Assembly: GCF_029457495.1 (NCBI RefSeq)
Contig: NZ_CP120361.1
Location: 5,242,520-5,306,519, forward strand
Reading direction: 5' to 3'
DNA length: 64,000 bases
From: Chelativorans sp. AA-79
GTDB taxonomy: Bacteria > Pseudomonadota > Alphaproteobacteria > Rhizobiales > Rhizobiaceae
Shown here: positions 61,937 through 64,000 of the stretch, in pieces
Layout of the letters: each line of letters opens with the position of its first letter
How positions within the stretch are numbered: position 1 is the stretch's first letter
Position numbers and translations under genes: made by a program
The notes under the pieces: model-generated
What the model was told of the DNA's origin: nothing
Seen by the model: the letters and a program-made list of their open reading frames with translations, nothing else
Database searches by the model: none

Positions 61937-62710
61937 ATGGCCTATGAGACGATCCTGGTGGAAACGCGGGGGCGTGTGGGCTTCATCACGCTCAATCGCC
62001 CCAAGGCGATGAATGCACTTAATTCCAAGGTGATGGAGGAGCTTATCGCGGCGGCGGAGGGTTTCGATGCGAATCCGCGGATCGGGGCCATCGTCATCAC
62101 CGGGTCGGAGCGGGCCTTTGCTGCCGGGGCCGACATCAAGGAGATGCAATCCAAGACATTCATAGACGCCTATATGGCGGACCTCTATTCGGGCTGGGAG
62201 AAGCTGACGCGCGTTCGAAAGCCCGTCATTGCGGCGGTGGCGGGCTATGCGCTGGGCGGCGGCTGCGAGCTTGCCATGATGTGCGACTTCATCATCGCCG
62301 CCGACAACGCCAAGTTCGGCCAACCGGAAATCACGCTCGGCGTCATGCCCGGCATGGGCGGCTCGCAGCGGCTCGCCCGGTTTATCGGAAAGTCGAAGGC
62401 GATGGAAATGTGCCTCACCGGACGCATGATGGACGCCGAGGAGGCGGAGCGCTGCGGCCTCGTCTCCCGTGTCGTGCCCCTGGGCGAACTGGTGGAAGAG
62501 GCTCTGGAGGTGGCAGGCAGGATCGCCGAGTTCTCCATGCCCGCGGTCATGATGACAAAGGAGGCGGTGAATCGTGCTTACGAGACAACCCTGTCGGAGG
62601 GGCTGCGTTTCGAGCGGCGGGTGTTCCATTCCATGTTCGCCCTCGACGATCAGAAGGAGGGGATGGCCGCCTTTGCGGAAAAGCGCTCTCCGCAGTTCCG
62701 TAACCGTTGA
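61937..62710 (+). CDS. Enoyl-CoA hydratase
   Basis: A 257-residue crotonase-fold enzyme that hydrates 2-enoyl-CoA in fatty-acid degradation. Oxyanion-hole segments are [11 protein letters not shown] and [15 protein letters not shown], and the catalytic Glu pair sits in [17 protein letters not shown]. All catalytic residues are present. It is the usual neighbour of mutM and rpsT near dnaA in rhizobia. AAAGGAG precedes the ATG. Confidence 0.94.
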   Translation: MAYETILVETRGRVGFITLNRPKAMNALNSKVMEELIAAAEGFDANPRIGAIVITGSERAFAAGADIKEMQSKTFIDAYMADLYSGWEKLTRVRKPVIAAVAGYALGGGCELAMMCDFIIAADNAKFGQPEITLGVMPGMGGSQRLARFIGKSKAMEMCLTGRMMDAEEAERCGLVSRVVPLGELVEEALEVAGRIAEFSMPAVMMTKEAVNRAYETTLSEGLRFERRVFHSMFALDDQKEGMAAFAEKRSPQFRNR

Positions 62711-62839
62711 CGCGCCGGGATGCCTCGATTATAAGCCGCCACGACTGAGGTGGCCTCCGGGCTGCCCTTTTATTTTTGTGCCGAAGCTTCGCCCGGTCGG
62801 GGCCGGGCTGACGGCCCAGGTTGAAACGAGAGAGGAATT

Positions 62840-63106
62840 ATGGCCAACACCACTTCGGCCAAGAAGGCGGTGCGCAAGATTGCCCGCCGCACGGCGATCA
62901 ACAAGGCTCGTCGCTCACGTGTCCGCACCTTCGTCCGCAAGGTCGAGGAGGCGATCGCCTCCGGTGACAAGACAGCCGCGGAAACGGCGCTCAAGGCCGC
63001 ACAGCCGGAACTGATGCGCGCTGCCACCAAAGGCGTCCTTCACAAGAATACTGCATCGCGTAAGGTTTCGCGACTCGCACAGCGCGTCAAGACTCTGAAC
63101 GCCTGA
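62840..63106 (+). CDS. rpsT: 30S ribosomal protein S20
   Basis: Small-subunit protein of 88 residues, rich in Ala, Lys and Arg. It starts [17 protein letters not shown] and ends [13 protein letters not shown], both as in S20. GAGAGGA precedes the ATG. Two hairpins follow. Its position, between an enoyl-CoA hydratase and the presumed dnaA, is common in Hyphomicrobiales. Confidence 0.97.
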   Translation: MANTTSAKKAVRKIARRTAINKARRSRVRTFVRKVEEAIASGDKTAAETALKAAQPELMRAATKGVLHKNTASRKVSRLAQRVKTLNA

Positions 63107-63107
63107 G

Positions 63108-63157
63108 GGTCCCCCTCCAGGGACCCTGTCACCCGGCTATTCAGGTCGGGTTTTTTC
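63108..63157 (+). terminator. Tandem hairpins terminating rpsT
   Basis: A 7-bp perfect stem GGGTCCC/GGGACCC (63108-63114, 63120-63126) directly behind the stop codon is followed by ACCCG/CGGGT (63131-63135, 63147-63151) and TTTTTTC. The second has the U-tract and is the likely terminator. Confidence 0.8.
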
Positions 63158-63907
63158 TTTGCCGTGCAAAGAGTTGGCTTCGTGCTTCTTTTAGGGAGCG
63201 CGAGGGCCGCTCTTTTTTATTTGCCGGCATTTGGTTTTCGACCTTAGGAAAAGTGTCATATGCGGGCCTTCGCCCACCCGGCATATGTAGAGATTTGAGT
63301 AATGCAATCAGTATCTTACAGAAGTTTATCCACAGCATCAATGCATCGCGTGGCGGGGTAATGAAGCAGGCGAATGTCAAGCGGATTTTTTCATTTTTTT
63401 TTCCGGGACGGGGCGTCCGAAAGCCCATTGCGAAAAGCGGTTGGAATCAAAACGGCTTAAGCGTTTTGCGCCTTTGCCGGCGATGTCTCCGAGGTGCCGC
63501 AAAGCGGCCCAATTCGTGAAAAATCCGTTAGTCGCGCACTTGCTCTGTCCGTACGAGTTTCGGTAATGTCCGGTCATCAACGAGGGCAGGCTCGGCCGCC
63601 CAGAAAAACCAGAGACAGACGCGGCTTCTGCGGCGCGGAGCAATTCGCGCACAGGCGTGGTGTGTCCTCGGAGATTGCGGGGGGGGGCCGGTTCAAGCGG
63701 AGAGGGATCGTGGTCCCGTCGCAAGCTGGGTTCGGCGCAGCCTGCGCCGGAGGCGAGGGACGACGAGTAGCGTTCAGGAGTATGAGAGTATCGGAGGTGT
63801 GTAGGAGGCATCGGTCCATTACGAAGTTTGGCGGGCAGGCCGATGCGGCGACCAAGGAAGGGCCCGTTTTCGAATTAAGACAGAAGCATTTTGACAGGGA
63901 AACGAGG
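63158..63907. other. Long intergenic region upstream of the presumed dnaA
   Basis: Seven hundred fifty bases without a supported gene. The left half holds AT-rich tracts (around 63280-63410, with poly-T at about 63386-63410), a perfect DnaA box, a CATATGC-type imperfect inverted repeat at about 63256-63288, and a near-palindrome AAAACGGCTTAAGCGTTTT at 63451-63469. A GANTC site is at 63446. The right half is GC-rich, with a long G-run near 63678. Reading frames here have no family similarity. It could be a dnaA promoter or a replication origin. Confidence 0.5.
63326..63334 (+). promoter_or_regulatory. Perfect DnaA box
   Basis: TTATCCACA matches the consensus exactly, within an AT-rich stretch 220 bases after rpsT. 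Only one perfect copy is seen, so DnaA autoregulation is as likely as origin function. In many rhizobia oriC lies elsewhere, near hemE. Confidence 0.7.
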
Positions 63908-64000
63908 ATGCAAAGCGGCGTTGAGAGGGAAGTTGGGGGAGGGTTCTCTTTTCATAGCTCGGCGGCCCAGGGCGAAGAGGCTGAGAGCTCCGGCGAGGCG
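63908..64000 (+). CDS. Possible start of dnaA (truncated by the window edge)
   Basis: From ATG 63908 the frame is open to the end of the window (31 codons). The sequence begins MQSGVEREVGGGF and continues with a low-complexity Ser/Glu/Ala region, as variable DnaA N-termini do. The location after rpsT and a DnaA box fits dnaA. The conserved DnaA part (LWERV...) is not reached, so this rests on context. AGGG lies about 10 bases before the ATG. Confidence 0.35.
   Translation, partial: MQSGVEREVGGGFSFHSSAAQGEEAESSGEA

Noticed and set aside
1..64000. CRISPR arrays, insertion sequences, phage genes, tRNA and rRNA
   Set aside because: No regularly spaced repeats, transposase or integrase genes, or structural RNA patterns were recognised on either strand.

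Overview
The window is GC-rich, densely packed chromosomal DNA of an alphaproteobacterium. It most resembles a Hyphomicrobiales (Rhizobiales) genome of the Phyllobacteriaceae/Mesorhizobium type. This rests on gene content and order (rph/hrcA/grpE, rsmI/yraN/LpoA-like, tandem yejA with yejBEF, mutM/echA/rpsT leading toward a probable dnaA), on a MbfA iron exporter behind an Irr-type ICE palindrome, on two EcfG-type stress promoters, and on dispersed repeats typical of these genomes. No rRNA, tRNA, CRISPR array, insertion sequence or prophage was recognised. The species cannot be fixed from the sequence alone.

Layout. 0-3.3 kb: a zinc-uptake locus (znuB fragment, znuC, znuA, an AztD-like periplasmic zinc chaperone) with repeated palindromic sites that look like Zur operators. 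3.3-5.1 kb: a CsbD stress protein with an EcfG-type promoter, and a cytochrome P450. 5-13.6 kb: housekeeping genes (yraN, rsmI, LpoA-like lipoprotein, hemW, rdgB, a VOC protein, rph, hrcA, an ABM-domain protein, grpE, a TRIC/UPF0126 channel). 13.6-23.9 kb: adenosine kinase, an EI24 membrane protein, a composite inverted-repeat element, YdeI-like and DUF2214 proteins, nth, DUF2244, an AraC-HTH/Ogt fusion, ribokinase, comM/yifB, a FemAB-like acyltransferase and gshB. 24-29.2 kb: a GGDEF/EAL protein and a TAXI-type TRAP transporter operon ending in DUF1850. 29.2-33.3 kb: a stress and iron neighbourhood (DUF892 ferritin-like protein with an EcfG-type promoter, ArsR regulator, DUF1127 protein, mbfA with ICE motif, TetR/CecR regulator). 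33.3-40.3 kb: a CYTH/CHAD pair, a hybrid histidine kinase, lepA and a 2-hydroxyacid dehydrogenase.

40.3-48 kb is a five-gene Yej oligopeptide/microcin-C type ABC transporter operon with two tandem binding proteins; the second appears to start at CTG. 48-54.1 kb: a membrane-anchored cytochrome c with a Pro/Ala/Glu-rich tail, kdsB, pheA, a 1-Cys peroxiredoxin, ubiE and ubiB. 54.2-56.7 kb: recR, an MltB-type lytic transglycosylase and a lipoprotein with three Kazal-like repeats. 56.8-59.7 kb: a partial Flp/Tad pilus locus arranged around an extremely AT-rich divergent promoter region. 59.8-64 kb: deoB, mutM, an enoyl-CoA hydratase and rpsT, then an 800-bp non-coding stretch with a perfect DnaA box and AT-rich tracts. 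An ORF open at the right edge may be the start of dnaA.

Regulatory logic readable from sequence: zinc (Zur-like boxes), iron/haem (ICE), the general stress response (GGAAC-N17-CGTT upstream of csbD and the DUF892 gene), and strong intrinsic terminators behind csbD, the cytochrome c/yej boundary, the peroxiredoxin and rpsT. I saw no large undescribed multi-gene system. The more unusual items are the triple-Kazal lipoprotein beside a lytic transglycosylase, the candidate CTG start, the inverted-repeat composite element, and the low-GC pilus promoter region.
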